From Pasteurella sp049941595 (GTDB lineage Bacteria; Pseudomonadota; Gammaproteobacteria; Enterobacterales; Pasteurellaceae), in NCBI GenBank assembly GCA_049941595.1, contig JBNFNA010000004.1:1-64000 (forward strand): DNA of 64,000 nucleotides, written 5' to 3'. Position numbers and translations under genes: made by a program. Below, one piece after another: positions 53,625 to 62,298 of this stretch. How positions within the stretch are numbered: the first letter of the stretch is position 1; each line of letters opens with the position of its first letter. Below the pieces are notes generated by a model. The model was not told the origin of the DNA and did not search any database. It worked only from the letters and a program-made list of their open reading frames with translations.

Positions 53625-55031
53625 ATGCCGAACCTTTCTCGCCGTCAGTTATTTAAAAGAAGCCTTATTGCGAGTGCATTAAGTGTGACACCGGCTACGC
53701 TTCTAGCAGCAGCGCGCCAATCTTTATATATCCCACCGTTAATGGAAACTCGCCGTGGCAGACCTGTTTTTTTGACGATGGAAGCAGTTCAATATCAATT
53801 AGATGAAGGGAAGTTTGTTGAGGTTTGGGGATTTAATGGTCATTATTTAGGGCCTACAATCAAAATCAAAAAAGGGGACTTTGCGAAGCTTAACTACAAA
53901 AATAACCTTCCTCAACCTGTCGCAATGAATATTCAGGGCTTGCAAGCCAGTGGTGAATTATTAGGTGGTGTAGGACGTTATTTACAGCCAAAAGAAACGT
54001 GGGCGCCAATTCTACCGATCGCTCAACCTGCCTCGACTTGTTGGTATCATTCTGTTTCCTTAGCAAATTCAGCCTATCAAACTTATCGTGGATTAGTCGG
54101 AATGTGGATCGTGGAAGACGATGAAAGTCGAAAATCGGGATTACCACAAAAATATGGTGTGAATGATATTCCATTGATTTTGCAAGATATGCGACTGAAT
54201 AGTAATGGTTTGCAGCTATTCCAACAAAATCAGAATGCACTACTAGGTAACCGCTTATTTGTGAATGGGCAAGAAGCGCCTTATTTAAAAGTGCCACGTG
54301 GCTGGGTGCGTTTACGCATTGTGAATGCTTCACTTTCTCGTGCTTATGAATTGCGTTTTGATGATGATCGTGATTTCCAATTAATCGCACAAGATCAAGG
54401 CTTTTTACCGCAAAGTAAAGCACTAAAATCTGTTTTTATTACACCAAGTGAGCGAATCGAAATTTTAGTGGATCTCAATGGTGGCGAAAATGTAAGTTTA
54501 ATTGCGGGTGAAAAACGCAATTTTTTACATAAAGTGACCGCACTTTTTGCCGATGAAAACGAGCTGATTGAAAATACAGTGTTAGAACTTCGCCCAGAAG
54601 GCTTAGCTTCAGTATTTAGTAAACAAGAAGTGCAACAATTTAGCACTGATGCGGTGCAGAATTTGTCGAATAAAGTGGTGCAAGAACAACATTTCCATTT
54701 TGATACCAGCACGGGGATGGTGAATAACAAACACTTTGATCCAAAACGTGTGTTAAATGCAAAATTAGGCAGCACAGAACGCTGGATTTTAACTACCTCT
54801 TCTCCAATGGGATTCCGTATTCAAGGGGCTAAATTCATTATCGAAAGCATTAATGATCAGCCAATTGATCAGGCCGCAATGTCTTGGAAAGACAGTGTTT
54901 GGATTCCGGGTAAAGTCCAAATTCTTGTGAAATTTGAGAATACTTCATCAAATAATCACCCGTTTATTTTCGGTTCATCAAATTTAATGTTGGCAGATAA
55001 AGGCTGTATTCGCTTGTTAGTGGTGCAGTAA
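53625..55031 (+). CDS. ftsP: Cell-division protein FtsP (SufI)
   Basis: Periplasmic cupredoxin-fold protein that stabilises the divisome under stress. 468 residues. Tat signal peptide with twin arginine SRRQLFKRS followed by a weakly hydrophobic core and cleavage near LLAAA. Three multicopper-oxidase-like domains, but the usual His-rich copper motifs are missing, as expected for FtsP. Own terminator follows. Confidence 0.93.
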   Translation: MPNLSRRQLFKRSLIASALSVTPATLLAAARQSLYIPPLMETRRGRPVFLTMEAVQYQLDEGKFVEVWGFNGHYLGPTIKIKKGDFAKLNYKNNLPQPVAMNIQGLQASGELLGGVGRYLQPKETWAPILPIAQPASTCWYHSVSLANSAYQTYRGLVGMWIVEDDESRKSGLPQKYGVNDIPLILQDMRLNSNGLQLFQQNQNALLGNRLFVNGQEAPYLKVPRGWVRLRIVNASLSRAYELRFDDDRDFQLIAQDQGFLPQSKALKSVFITPSERIEILVDLNGGENVSLIAGEKRNFLHKVTALFADENELIENTVLELRPEGLASVFSKQEVQQFSTDAVQNLSNKVVQEQHFHFDTSTGMVNNKHFDPKRVLNAKLGSTERWILTTSSPMGFRIQGAKFIIESINDQPIDQAAMSWKDSVWIPGKVQILVKFENTSSNNHPFIFGSSNLMLADKGCIRLLVVQ

Positions 55032-55062
55032 AAAGCGAAATAAAAAAGAAATATAAAAAATA

Positions 55063-55093
55063 AAAGCGCGTATTAATGAGTACGCGCTTTTTT
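55063..55093 (+). terminator. Terminator of plsC-ftsP
   Basis: AAAGCGCGTA and TACGCGCTTT with an 8-base loop, then T-run. Confidence 0.92.
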
Positions 55094-55104
55094 GTTTATT
55101 TGAT

Positions 55105-55515
55105 TTATGCTTTCTTAGAAAGCTCTGGTGGAGCTTTATTTAAGAATAAGCGCAACACCAATAGCGCATAAGTCATACTAGGGAAAGCAAACATCATTGC
55201 ATAGGCTAAGACCGCTAAACTTTGCTCCCAAAGTGGGATAGTTTCTTGTAAGGGGCCAGTCGAAATATAAAAAGTTAGCACGACTAATGTGTAAAGAAAG
55301 CTAATGATACCCGAAAAAAATGCAATTTGAGTTAGATTGTGTTGATGATATTGATAGCGAACGCAAACAAGTGAGAATAAAAAAGCAGGGACCGTGGCTA
55401 GTAAGAAAACGTCTTTTAACCCTTCTGCATTAAACGCATCAAAAAAGGGTAAAAACAACGAAAAAATACATTGTGTTAATAATGGAAAAATAATAAGTGT
55501 TTTTTTATTTACCAT
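55105..55515 (-). CDS. Small integral membrane protein, function unknown
   Basis: 136 residues from ATG 55515. A longer frame reaches TTG 55566, but that codon lies inside a hairpin and is less likely. Four hydrophobic segments (around 5-25, 35-55, 67-90, 105-128) with short loops. No family recognised. It follows der on the minus strand but is separated from it by the hairpin. Confidence 0.6.
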   Translation of the reverse strand: MVNKKTLIIFPLLTQCIFSLFLPFFDAFNAEGLKDVFLLATVPAFLFSLVCVRYQYHQHNLTQIAFFSGIISFLYTLVVLTFYISTGPLQETIPLWEQSLAVLAYAMMFAFPSMTYALLVLRLFLNKAPPELSKKA

Positions 55516-55544
55516 AGGTTTTATTCTCACTGTGATATGGTTAA

Positions 55545-55576
55545 ATGGCATTTCTCGGTTAGCCAAGAAATGCCAT
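55545..55576 (-). terminator. Hairpin after der (possible weak terminator)
   Basis: Perfect 11-base arms ATGGCATTTCT and AGAAATGCCAT around a 10-base loop, 8 bases after the der stop. Only a short T-tract follows on the minus strand, so it may instead stabilise the der mRNA end. Confidence 0.55.
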
Positions 55577-55583
55577 CATTTTA

Positions 55584-57116
55584 TTAACGTTTTGATTTCT
55601 TAATGAATTTCATTAAGCGTTTACGTTTACGTAATTGATTTGGTGTCAATTTGTTACGTTTGCCTGCAAATGGGTTGCTCCCTTCTTGGAACAATAAACG
55701 AATTGGTGAACCAATGATTTTCAAACTACGACGATAATAATTCGATAAATAACGTTTATATGAGTCAGGTAATTTATCCATTTGGTTGCCGTGCACCACA
55801 ATAATTGGTGGGTTATAGCCACCTGGGTGAGCGTATTTCAATTTAATACGACGACCACTCATCATTGGCGGTTGGTGTTCATCTGTTGCCATTTGTAAAA
55901 TACGGGTCAACATTGAAGTGGTCATTTTTTGCGTGGCACAAGCATAAGCTTCTTTAATTGAATCAAATAAGTTACCTACGCCACTGCCGTGTAAAGCAGA
56001 AATAAAATGCACACGCGCGAAATCAATGAAATCTAAACGACGATCAAGCTCGGATTTCACTTGATCTTTGATGTCTTGATTTAGACCATCCCATTTATTT
56101 ACGACAATCACTAACGAACGACCTGCATTTAAAATAAAGCCAAGCAAAGAAAGATCCTGATCCGAAACCCCTTCACGAGCATCAATGGTTAATAACACCA
56201 CATTCGCATCTTGAATTGCTTGTAATGTTTTGATTACAGAGAATTTTTCTACAGCTAAATGCACTTTACCACGTTTACGCACACCTGCTGTGTCAATAAT
56301 GGTGTAATGCTGGCCATCACGTTCCATTGGAATGTAGATACTGTCGCGTGTTGTTCCCGGTAAGTCATAAACAACCACACGATCTTCACCTAAAATACGG
56401 TTAGTTAGGGTTGATTTACCTACATTTGGGCGACCAACAATCGCAATTTTAATATTTTTGTCTTGCTCTTCTTCCGCTTCTTCGGCAAGGGCATCATCTA
56501 AAAGTGCTGTATCTTCTTCGTTAGAAAAGTCAAAATCGTGATCCCATTCGTCTTGCTCATCGTTTTGAGAAACTTCTGAATTTTCTACCGCACTTTGCTC
56601 GTCTTCTGTATTCATTTGCTCTGCAATTGGTGCAAGCACTTGTTCCATTAACGCTGAAACGCCACGACCTTGTGAAGCTGCAATTTGTGCGATTTCACCT
56701 AAACCAAGTTGATAAAATTCTGCACAGTGAGAGTCTGCGTCGATACCATCGGTTTTATTCGCAACAAGTACAGTAATTTTGTTTTGACGCTGACGTAAAT
56801 AGTTTGCGATACCAATATCTGCTGAAGTTAAACCTGCACGCGCATCCACTAAAAATAGCACTACATCTGCTTCTTCAATGGCAAGCAACGATTGCTCAGC
56901 CATTTTTTCTTCCACGCCTTCTTCGGTACCGTCAATACCGCCAGTATCAATCACGATAAAATCATAGCCGGCGATATTGGCTTGACCATATTTACGGTCA
57001 CGCGTTAAGCCTGGAAAGTCCGCGACTAACGCATCACGAGTGCGAGTCAAACGGTTAAATAATGTCGATTTCCCTACATTTGGGCGACCAACAAGGGCAA
57101 CTACAGGAGTTGTCAT
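55584..57116 (-). CDS. der: GTPase Der (EngA)
   Basis: Essential GTPase for 50S subunit assembly. 510 residues, slightly above the usual 490. Two G domains, each with GRPNVGKST (near residue 8 and near 228) and its own DTGG/DTAG and NKxD boxes, joined by a very acidic linker (about 170-215), and a C-terminal KH-like domain with the basic tail KLTPNQLRKRKRLMKF. A Haemophilus uptake signal lies in the linker, a tolerated place for it. Confidence 0.97.
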   Translation of the reverse strand: MTTPVVALVGRPNVGKSTLFNRLTRTRDALVADFPGLTRDRKYGQANIAGYDFIVIDTGGIDGTEEGVEEKMAEQSLLAIEEADVVLFLVDARAGLTSADIGIANYLRQRQNKITVLVANKTDGIDADSHCAEFYQLGLGEIAQIAASQGRGVSALMEQVLAPIAEQMNTEDEQSAVENSEVSQNDEQDEWDHDFDFSNEEDTALLDDALAEEAEEEQDKNIKIAIVGRPNVGKSTLTNRILGEDRVVVYDLPGTTRDSIYIPMERDGQHYTIIDTAGVRKRGKVHLAVEKFSVIKTLQAIQDANVVLLTIDAREGVSDQDLSLLGFILNAGRSLVIVVNKWDGLNQDIKDQVKSELDRRLDFIDFARVHFISALHGSGVGNLFDSIKEAYACATQKMTTSMLTRILQMATDEHQPPMMSGRRIKLKYAHPGGYNPPIIVVHGNQMDKLPDSYKRYLSNYYRRSLKIIGSPIRLLFQEGSNPFAGKRNKLTPNQLRKRKRLMKFIKKSKR

Positions 57117-57278
57117 AAAAACCTCTTCTTCAATATTTCTGCCTATGGGTTCATAGCGCAGTCAAAAATTGCATTATTATAGCGGATTTTGCGCTAGATG
57201 AGAAATGAACAAGTAGAGGGAGACGAGATTATCGGGAAATAATCTGAGAATGCTTGAGAATAAAGTGCTCCAACAATA

Positions 57279-57306
57279 AAAAGTGCGATTTTTTAACCGC
57301 ACTTTT
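57279..57306 (-). terminator. Terminator after yedE from an uptake-signal pair
   Basis: AAAAGTGCG and CGCACTTTT arms around a 10-base loop; one arm belongs to a complete AAGTGCGGT signal and the other to a degenerate copy (AAGTGCGAT). T-rich sequence follows on the minus strand. Confidence 0.75.
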
Positions 57307-57324
57307 ATCTTGAAAGGAATATAG

Positions 57325-58386
57325 TTAAATGGTTGATTTACGGGTAAATCCAATATAAATACAGAAAACAAATCCCGCAAGCAATGTATAAGGTGTGTAA
57401 TTTGAAATGCCCGCACCAGATGCCGCTAACGTTAAATTGTGCGCTGCAGCTGCACCCAGCAACATTCCGATGATAAAGAATGTCGCGTCATTGTTACCTT
57501 CGCCAACGTGCACTAATTGTTTGCCCGGGCAGCCACCGCCTAAAGAGAAGCACAATCCACATAATGCCATTCCCAAGAAATTCCATAAGTATTGGTTATG
57601 TGCGATAGGTTGTTTCTCAAAACCTAAATGGAATTGACCCAATAATGCATTGGTGATTATTGCAAACAGAACAATTGCAATGACGCCGTTTAATAATGAA
57701 TTATCTCGGAATAAAATAAAGTTACGGAATGCGCCGATAGAGCAGAAGCGAGAACGTTGCATTAATACGCCAATTAATCCCCCCGCACCAAGTGATAACC
57801 AAAGATTTGCGTGTTGTGAACCGGGGCCTTTTTCTGAGAAGAAAATTGGCAAACCTTCTCCAAAACTAAATCGAGTAATCAAGAAAACGAGCAAAATCAC
57901 GCTCACTGCAATTGCGATAAAGCTTGTGTATTTGTTTTGTTCAACTGCTTTTCCCAAAGAAAAATCACGTTTTGCAAAAAAAATTCCACCTAATACGCCA
58001 ACGAATAAACCTACAATGCCAGCAAGGCTCGTTAAATCACCGCCACCTAAGCGGAGATACGCACGCCAAGGGCAACCTAAAAAGGTTAATGCACCAAGCA
58101 TCGCAAAAAAGCCGAGAATCATACGAATGAAGGGACTTGAGCCACCACGAGGACGAAATTCTTTGCTAAATAATGCGCTGACTAATGCGCCTAAAATTAA
58201 CCCAATGATTTCTGGGCGAATATATTGTAGTGGAGCGGCTTGATGTAGACCAACAGCGCCAGCGGTGTCACGTAAGAAACAGGCTGCGCAAAAGCCCATA
58301 TTACCAGGATTGCCATTATAGGTTAGAAGTGGAGCAACGATACCAAGTGCAGCACCTGCAACCACAGGCCAAGAAATAATTTTCAT
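57325..58386 (-). CDS. yedE: YedE-like membrane transporter (putative selenium/sulfur transport)
   Basis: 353 residues, about ten hydrophobic segments, YeeE/YedE family (Sulf_transp). Cysteines in MGFCAACFLRD, FLGCPWRAYLRLGGGD, RSRFCSIGAFRN and GGGCPGKQLVH match the selenium-linked YedE (FdhT) group rather than thiosulfate-specific YeeE. The usual partner yedF (TusA-like) is not adjacent. About 210 bp of AT-rich DNA lies upstream, before the tRNA terminator. The gene symbol is by family likeness. Confidence 0.82.
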   Translation of the reverse strand: MKIISWPVVAGAALGIVAPLLTYNGNPGNMGFCAACFLRDTAGAVGLHQAAPLQYIRPEIIGLILGALVSALFSKEFRPRGGSSPFIRMILGFFAMLGALTFLGCPWRAYLRLGGGDLTSLAGIVGLFVGVLGGIFFAKRDFSLGKAVEQNKYTSFIAIAVSVILLVFLITRFSFGEGLPIFFSEKGPGSQHANLWLSLGAGGLIGVLMQRSRFCSIGAFRNFILFRDNSLLNGVIAIVLFAIITNALLGQFHLGFEKQPIAHNQYLWNFLGMALCGLCFSLGGGCPGKQLVHVGEGNNDATFFIIGMLLGAAAAHNLTLAASGAGISNYTPYTLLAGFVFCIYIGFTRKSTI

Positions 58387-58556
58387 AATTAGACCTTTGT
58401 GATATCTGAAGTTGAATTAAATTGTGAATGTTTTTAATCAATTAAAAACAAACTGATTGTATGAAATGCAAACAAAATATGCAAAGTGAATTTGTGATTA
58501 TTTTGCGCGCGAACAAAGAATAGTAAGAAAAGGGAACATATTGATTTTGAAAAATA

Positions 58557-58590
58557 AAAAAGCCACTTTTAAAAGTGGCTTTCTTTAAGA
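58557..58590 (-). terminator. Terminator of the tRNA-Asp pair
   Basis: AAAGCCACTTTT pairs perfectly with AAAAGTGGCTTT; on the minus strand a long T-run follows. Confidence 0.9.
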
Positions 58591-58596
58591 ATTCGT

Positions 58597-58673
58597 TGGC
58601 GGAACGGACGGGACTCGAACCCGCGACCCCCTGCGTGACAGGCAGGTATTCTAACCAGCTGAACTACCGCTCC
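58597..58673 (-). tRNA. tRNA-Asp (anticodon GTC), copy 2
   Basis: 77 bases including encoded CCA. Cloverleaf read on the minus strand: acceptor GGAGCGG/CCGTTCC, D-arm with GGTTAGAA, anticodon loop CTGTCAC (GTC), variable GGGTC, T-arm GGTTCGAGTCCC. Nearly the same as E. coli tRNA-Asp. Confidence 0.98.
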
Positions 58674-58688
58674 GTAGTAGAATAAAAT

Positions 58689-58765
58689 TGGCGGAATGGA
58701 CGGGACTCGAACCCGCGACCCCCTGCGTGACAGGCAGGTATTCTAACCAGCTGAACTACCACTCC
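58689..58765 (-). tRNA. tRNA-Asp (anticodon GTC), copy 1
   Basis: 77 bases with CCA. It is the promoter-proximal copy, 15 bases before the second. It differs by two bases, both in the acceptor stem, which form a U5-A68 pair in place of C5-G68. Confidence 0.98.
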
Positions 58766-58780
58766 GCACAGGTGAGGCGT

Positions 58781-58809
58781 ATATTAATGACGAACAGCGT
58801 ATTCGTCAA
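58781..58809 (-). promoter_or_regulatory. Promoter of the tRNA-Asp operon
   Basis: Minus strand: TTGACG, 17-bp spacer, TAATAT, then a GC-rich stretch (GCCTCACC) like the discriminator of stringently controlled stable-RNA promoters. Ends about 15 bp before the first tRNA. An A-rich tract precedes the -35 (UP-element-like). Confidence 0.85.
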
Positions 58810-58859
58810 CTCTTTTTTTTATATTTTAAATTGCTTGCTTAATCCGTAAACGATATTTA

Positions 58860-59621
58860 TTAATGAACGTTTTCTTCGCTCAAACGTTTTTCCCACAAGC
58901 AATTGCCTTTGCTTTTTTTATTCAGCAATTTTATGTATTCAATGTGGGCTTGTAGCTCGTCTTCAGTCGGCGTTAATTTTTTCAAATCTTGTGAAAAAAC
59001 GACCGCACTTTGCACTTCTTCTTGTGTTGCAGCAACAACAATTTCTGGTTCACTTTCATCAAATAGGCTCGTTTGTCCGCCCGTCATTGTCAGATAAACA
59101 TCAGCCAGAATTTCGGCATCCAGTAACGCGCCGTGAAGGGTTCGTTTACTATTATCAATTCCTAAACGATCACAAAGTGCATCTAAGCTGTTACGTTTAC
59201 CCGGATACATTTGACGTGCCATTTGTAGGGTATCGGTAATCAAGCAAATTTCACTGGTATTGAGCCCAATGTTTAATTTACGAAATTCATAATCCATAAA
59301 GCCAATATCAAACGATGCGTTATGGATCAGCAATTCAGCGCCTTGAATGTATTCGATAAATTGTTGTGCAATTTCATTAAACGTCGGTTTGTCTGCCAAC
59401 ATTTCATCGGTGATACCGTGTACTTTAATCGCATCAGGATCAACAGGACGATCAGGTTTGATATAAATATGAAAATTATTGCCGGTTAAACGGCGGTTTA
59501 TCATTTCCACCGCACCAATTTCGATGATGCAATGGCCTTCATAATGCGCACCAAATTGGTTCATACCCGTAGTTTCGGTATCCAGCACAATTTGACGTGT
59601 AGGTTGAATAGGCGGTGTCAT
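58860..59621 (-). CDS. dnaQ: DNA polymerase III epsilon subunit
   Basis: 3'-5' proofreading exonuclease of the replicase. 253 residues. DEDDh exonuclease motifs: VLDTETTG (Exo I), LIHNASFDIGFMDYE (Exo II) and TLHGALLDAEILADVY (Exo III, His and Asp). The C-terminal tail for alpha-subunit binding ends in KGNCLWEKRLSEENVH. Divergent from rnhA with a 68-bp shared promoter gap, as in other enterics and Haemophilus. Confidence 0.96.
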   Translation of the reverse strand: MTPPIQPTRQIVLDTETTGMNQFGAHYEGHCIIEIGAVEMINRRLTGNNFHIYIKPDRPVDPDAIKVHGITDEMLADKPTFNEIAQQFIEYIQGAELLIHNASFDIGFMDYEFRKLNIGLNTSEICLITDTLQMARQMYPGKRNSLDALCDRLGIDNSKRTLHGALLDAEILADVYLTMTGGQTSLFDESEPEIVVAATQEEVQSAVVFSQDLKKLTPTEDELQAHIEYIKLLNKKSKGNCLWEKRLSEENVH

Positions 59622-59689
59622 TTTCTTTCTATATCTTTCGGTTAATTTCGGTTATGATCTTTGTTTAATTCGGAATTGTAACAAAGATT

Positions 59690-60154
59690 ATGCAAAAACA
59701 AATTGAAATTTTTACTGATGGTTCTTGTTTAGGCAACCCCGGACCGGGTGGCATTGGTGTGCTATTACGTTATAAACAACACGAAAAGCAGATCTCAAAA
59801 GGCTACACTCAAACAACTAACAATCGTATGGAATTGCGTGCAGTGATTGAAGCCCTAAATGCTTTGAAAGAGCCTTGTGCAGTGACTTTGCATAGCGACA
59901 GCCAATATATGAAAAATGGCATCACAAAGTGGATTTTCAATTGGAAAAAGAATAATTGGAAAGCTAGCACAGGCAAGCCTGTTAAAAATCAAGATTTGTG
60001 GATAGCACTTGATCAAGAGATTCAACGCCATAACATCAACTGGCAATGGGTAAAAGGGCATTCTGGCCACGTTGAAAATGAAATTTGCGACGAACTTGCT
60101 AAAGCTGGCGCAGAAAAACCGACGTTGGAAGATGTGGGTTATCAGCCAGAATAA
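59690..60154 (+). CDS. rnhA: Ribonuclease HI
   Basis: Cuts RNA in RNA-DNA hybrids. 154 residues. Catalytic acidic residues in FTDGSCLGNPGPGG (Asp), RMELRAVIEAL (Glu), LHSDSQYM (Asp) and the C-terminal NEICDELAK (Asp). The basic handle region KWIFNWKKNNWKAS is present. No clear terminator follows. Confidence 0.97.
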   Translation: MQKQIEIFTDGSCLGNPGPGGIGVLLRYKQHEKQISKGYTQTTNNRMELRAVIEALNALKEPCAVTLHSDSQYMKNGITKWIFNWKKNNWKASTGKPVKNQDLWIALDQEIQRHNINWQWVKGHSGHVENEICDELAKAGAEKPTLEDVGYQPE

Positions 60155-60212
60155 AACTTTTTAAAAATTTACCGCACTTTTACGCTTTTAGCTTCCCAAT
60201 ATCAGCCAAAAG

Positions 60213-61052
60213 CTAAAACAAACTCTGCTGCCCGATTAAAAACTCGGGCTTAGCTTTTACATCAAATCCATATTCCGCCAAATACGCTTTTAAACGCTCA
60301 ATATTGTAGAACGAATGGCTTTTAGTTGTATTTTGGAAATAGAGATACAGGCGATCAAATTCGCTTTTATGTTGATTGAGTCGTTTTGCCAAATTTTGCA
60401 ATTCCGCATCGTTGTAACGGTAATCGTGACGTTCTTGTGCGGATTGGGCTTGCCACCAATGAGGATTGCGCCCGTGTAAGCGTAAATAAGCAGTACGTTG
60501 ATTGGCATAAAATTGAAAAGCGGGCAAACCGATATTTTGCGGATAATCTACATTGCACCAAATCAGATTTTCTTTTCCACGAAAATAATCCAACACGGCT
60601 TGGCTATGCCAACTCGGATGTCGAAATTCAATAGCCAAAATATGATCTTTAAACCACGAAACAAGCTCTGCAAGGTAATAACGATTGGCGTGAGTGCGCT
60701 CAAAACTTGTTGGAAATTGGACAAATAAATTTGCCAAACAATGCTGATCTTTTAAAGGCTGTAACGCAGCTAAAAAAGCCTCTGCATTTTCTCTCGTTGC
60801 AATGCGTTTATGGCTAAAATCCTGATGTAATTTCACCGAAAACTGTAACCGCCCTTGCGCTTTTTCCACCATACCTTGCAACGCCTTTGCCCCAATCGGT
60901 GCGTGAAAAGTGCTGTTAATTTCAATCGCATCATAATGCTGGCTATAAACCGTCAAAAATTCAGTTTTGTCCGAACCAAAGGGATAAAGCGTACCGATTA
61001 AATCTGTATCGCTATAACCACCAGTGCCGATGTAAATATGGGGATTGTGCAT
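60213..61052 (-). CDS. DUF72 family protein (YecE-like)
   Basis: 279 residues from ATG 61052; a TTG at 61067 would add five residues. TIM-barrel-like DUF72: YIGTGGYSDTDLIGTLYP start, EINSTFHAPI, FVQFPTSF, AIEFRHPSWHS and YLRLHGRN, all family blocks. No biochemical function is firmly known. It is the last ordinary chromosomal gene before the CBASS-like island and converges on rnhA. Confidence 0.88.
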   Translation of the reverse strand: MHNPHIYIGTGGYSDTDLIGTLYPFGSDKTEFLTVYSQHYDAIEINSTFHAPIGAKALQGMVEKAQGRLQFSVKLHQDFSHKRIATRENAEAFLAALQPLKDQHCLANLFVQFPTSFERTHANRYYLAELVSWFKDHILAIEFRHPSWHSQAVLDYFRGKENLIWCNVDYPQNIGLPAFQFYANQRTAYLRLHGRNPHWWQAQSAQERHDYRYNDAELQNLAKRLNQHKSEFDRLYLYFQNTTKSHSFYNIERLKAYLAEYGFDVKAKPEFLIGQQSLF

Positions 61053-61107
61053 TTGTTTTTGTGACAATGTGAGAAATAGAATAAGTTTAGGGGGAATTTA
61101 GAGAAAT

Positions 61108-61165
61108 GCAAGCGGTCAGATTGTAGGAAAAATTTGCAAAATTTTATCGGAAAGTGACCGCTTGT
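61108..61165. repeat. Inverted pair of Actinobacillus-type uptake signals
   Basis: GCAAGCGGT (61108-61116) faces ACCGCTTGT (61157-61165, i.e. ACAAGCGGT on the minus strand). Arms AAGCGGTCA/TGACCGCTT can form a stem. ACAAGCGGT is the dialect of the A. pleuropneumoniae branch, while the rest of the window uses AAGTGCGGT. Confidence 0.6.
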
Positions 61166-61185
61166 GAGTAAGTTGAGTTGAAATG

Positions 61186-61214
61186 GATGGTGCTCGTCTG
61201 TGACGAGTACCATC
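61186..61214. repeat. Strong 13-bp hairpin upstream of the CBASS-like operon
   Basis: GATGGTGCTCGTC and GACGAGTACCATC with a TGT loop (one G-T pair), then TTGGTAATTTTTATT. It could be a terminator reading rightwards from a lost gene, or an island end. It lies 90 bp before the CD-NTase start. Confidence 0.7.
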
Positions 61215-61304
61215 TTGGTAATTTTTATTATTGCAGACTTGAAATTTAACTTGCTCATCCTAATTTAATGTCCAACAATTAAACCATAAGGAAAGTATAG
61301 TTAT

Positions 61305-62297
61305 ATGCCAAGAACAATTGAATCTGCGTTAAAACAACTTATTGAAAATGATGTTAATATGCCCGCTGATAGAGTTTCTAAAGCTAGAGGAAGTCGAGAT
61401 TGGTTATTAAACAACATAAAAAAATTTGAAACTAATGAAGAACATTTATATTTTGAGGATGGTTTCAATATGCAATTTGGATCATTTTCCCGTAAGACAA
61501 AGATTCGTCCAATTGATGACATTGATTTGATGATTGGCTTAAATGGTCATAAATTGTATTGGGATGATAATGTTTTGAATTATAAAGATTGTTCAGTTCA
61601 TTTGAAGTATGGCGTTGATGCTGGTTTGTGGAGAAATTGTTTAAATGATGATAACTCTTTAAACTCAACAAAATTATTGAATGTTTTCAAATCTGCGCTA
61701 TTTAATATTTCTCATTATGAAAATGCGGACATTCATAGAATGCAGCAAGCTGTGACATTAAAACTGTCTTCATATGAATGGAATTTTGATTTAGTTCCTT
61801 GTTTTTACACTACATCGGGTGTTTACCTGATTCCTAATGGAAGAGGAAAATGGATGAAGACAGATCCAAGAAAAGATAAGGAGCTTGTTACTTCAGTAAA
61901 TCAACAGCATTCTGGGAAATTTTTAGAATTAGTACGGTTGATGAAGTATTGGAATAGTAAATCTTTTACTAATAAGCCTAAATTTAATTCCCCTTATTTA
62001 CTAGAAGTAATGTTATCTAACTATTATCAGAGAAAGACTTCTTTGGGTAATTTAGAGAAGGAATTTGAGGATTGTTTGTTATATGTGTCCTGTTATCTTG
62101 ATTTTGATGTCCAAGATCCAAAAGGAATAGAAGGTAATATAAATAGATTAACTTGCGATGAAAGAAAATCATTAAAGGAACGTATGGAAAATGATTTAAA
62201 ACAAATTCAACAGGCTAATAATCGTTCGTTGAATTCAGAAAAATTTATTTATTGGAAATGTGTATTAGGAAAGGAATTTCCTGATTATGGAGCGTAA
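61305..62297 (+). CDS. CD-NTase (CBASS cyclic-oligonucleotide synthase)
   Basis: 330 residues. Nucleotidyltransferase fold: GSFSRKT at 59-65, catalytic Asp pair in DDID (72, 74) and the third Asp in WNFDLVPCF (162), followed by an OAS1-like helical domain (LVRLMKYWNSKS, PYLLEVM). This pattern fits the SMODS/CD-NTase group, which senses phage infection and makes a cyclic di- or trinucleotide. AAGGA precedes the ATG by about 11 bases. AT-rich, no uptake signal, unlike neighbours. Followed at once by a 4-TM effector gene. Product nucleotide and clade cannot be read by eye. Confidence 0.82.
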   Translation: MPRTIESALKQLIENDVNMPADRVSKARGSRDWLLNNIKKFETNEEHLYFEDGFNMQFGSFSRKTKIRPIDDIDLMIGLNGHKLYWDDNVLNYKDCSVHLKYGVDAGLWRNCLNDDNSLNSTKLLNVFKSALFNISHYENADIHRMQQAVTLKLSSYEWNFDLVPCFYTTSGVYLIPNGRGKWMKTDPRKDKELVTSVNQQHSGKFLELVRLMKYWNSKSFTNKPKFNSPYLLEVMLSNYYQRKTSLGNLEKEFEDCLLYVSCYLDFDVQDPKGIEGNINRLTCDERKSLKERMENDLKQIQQANNRSLNSEKFIYWKCVLGKEFPDYGA

Positions 62298-62298
62298 T

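Noticed and set aside
55105..55566. Longer frame of the small membrane protein from TTG 55566
   Set aside because: The codon lies inside a stable hairpin after der and has no ribosome site; ATG 55515 gives a normal membrane start.
60186..60218. Terminator between rnhA and the DUF72 gene
   Set aside because: The TTTTAGCTT/AAGCTAAAA pair has a long loop, overlaps the DUF72 stop and has no T-run on either side.
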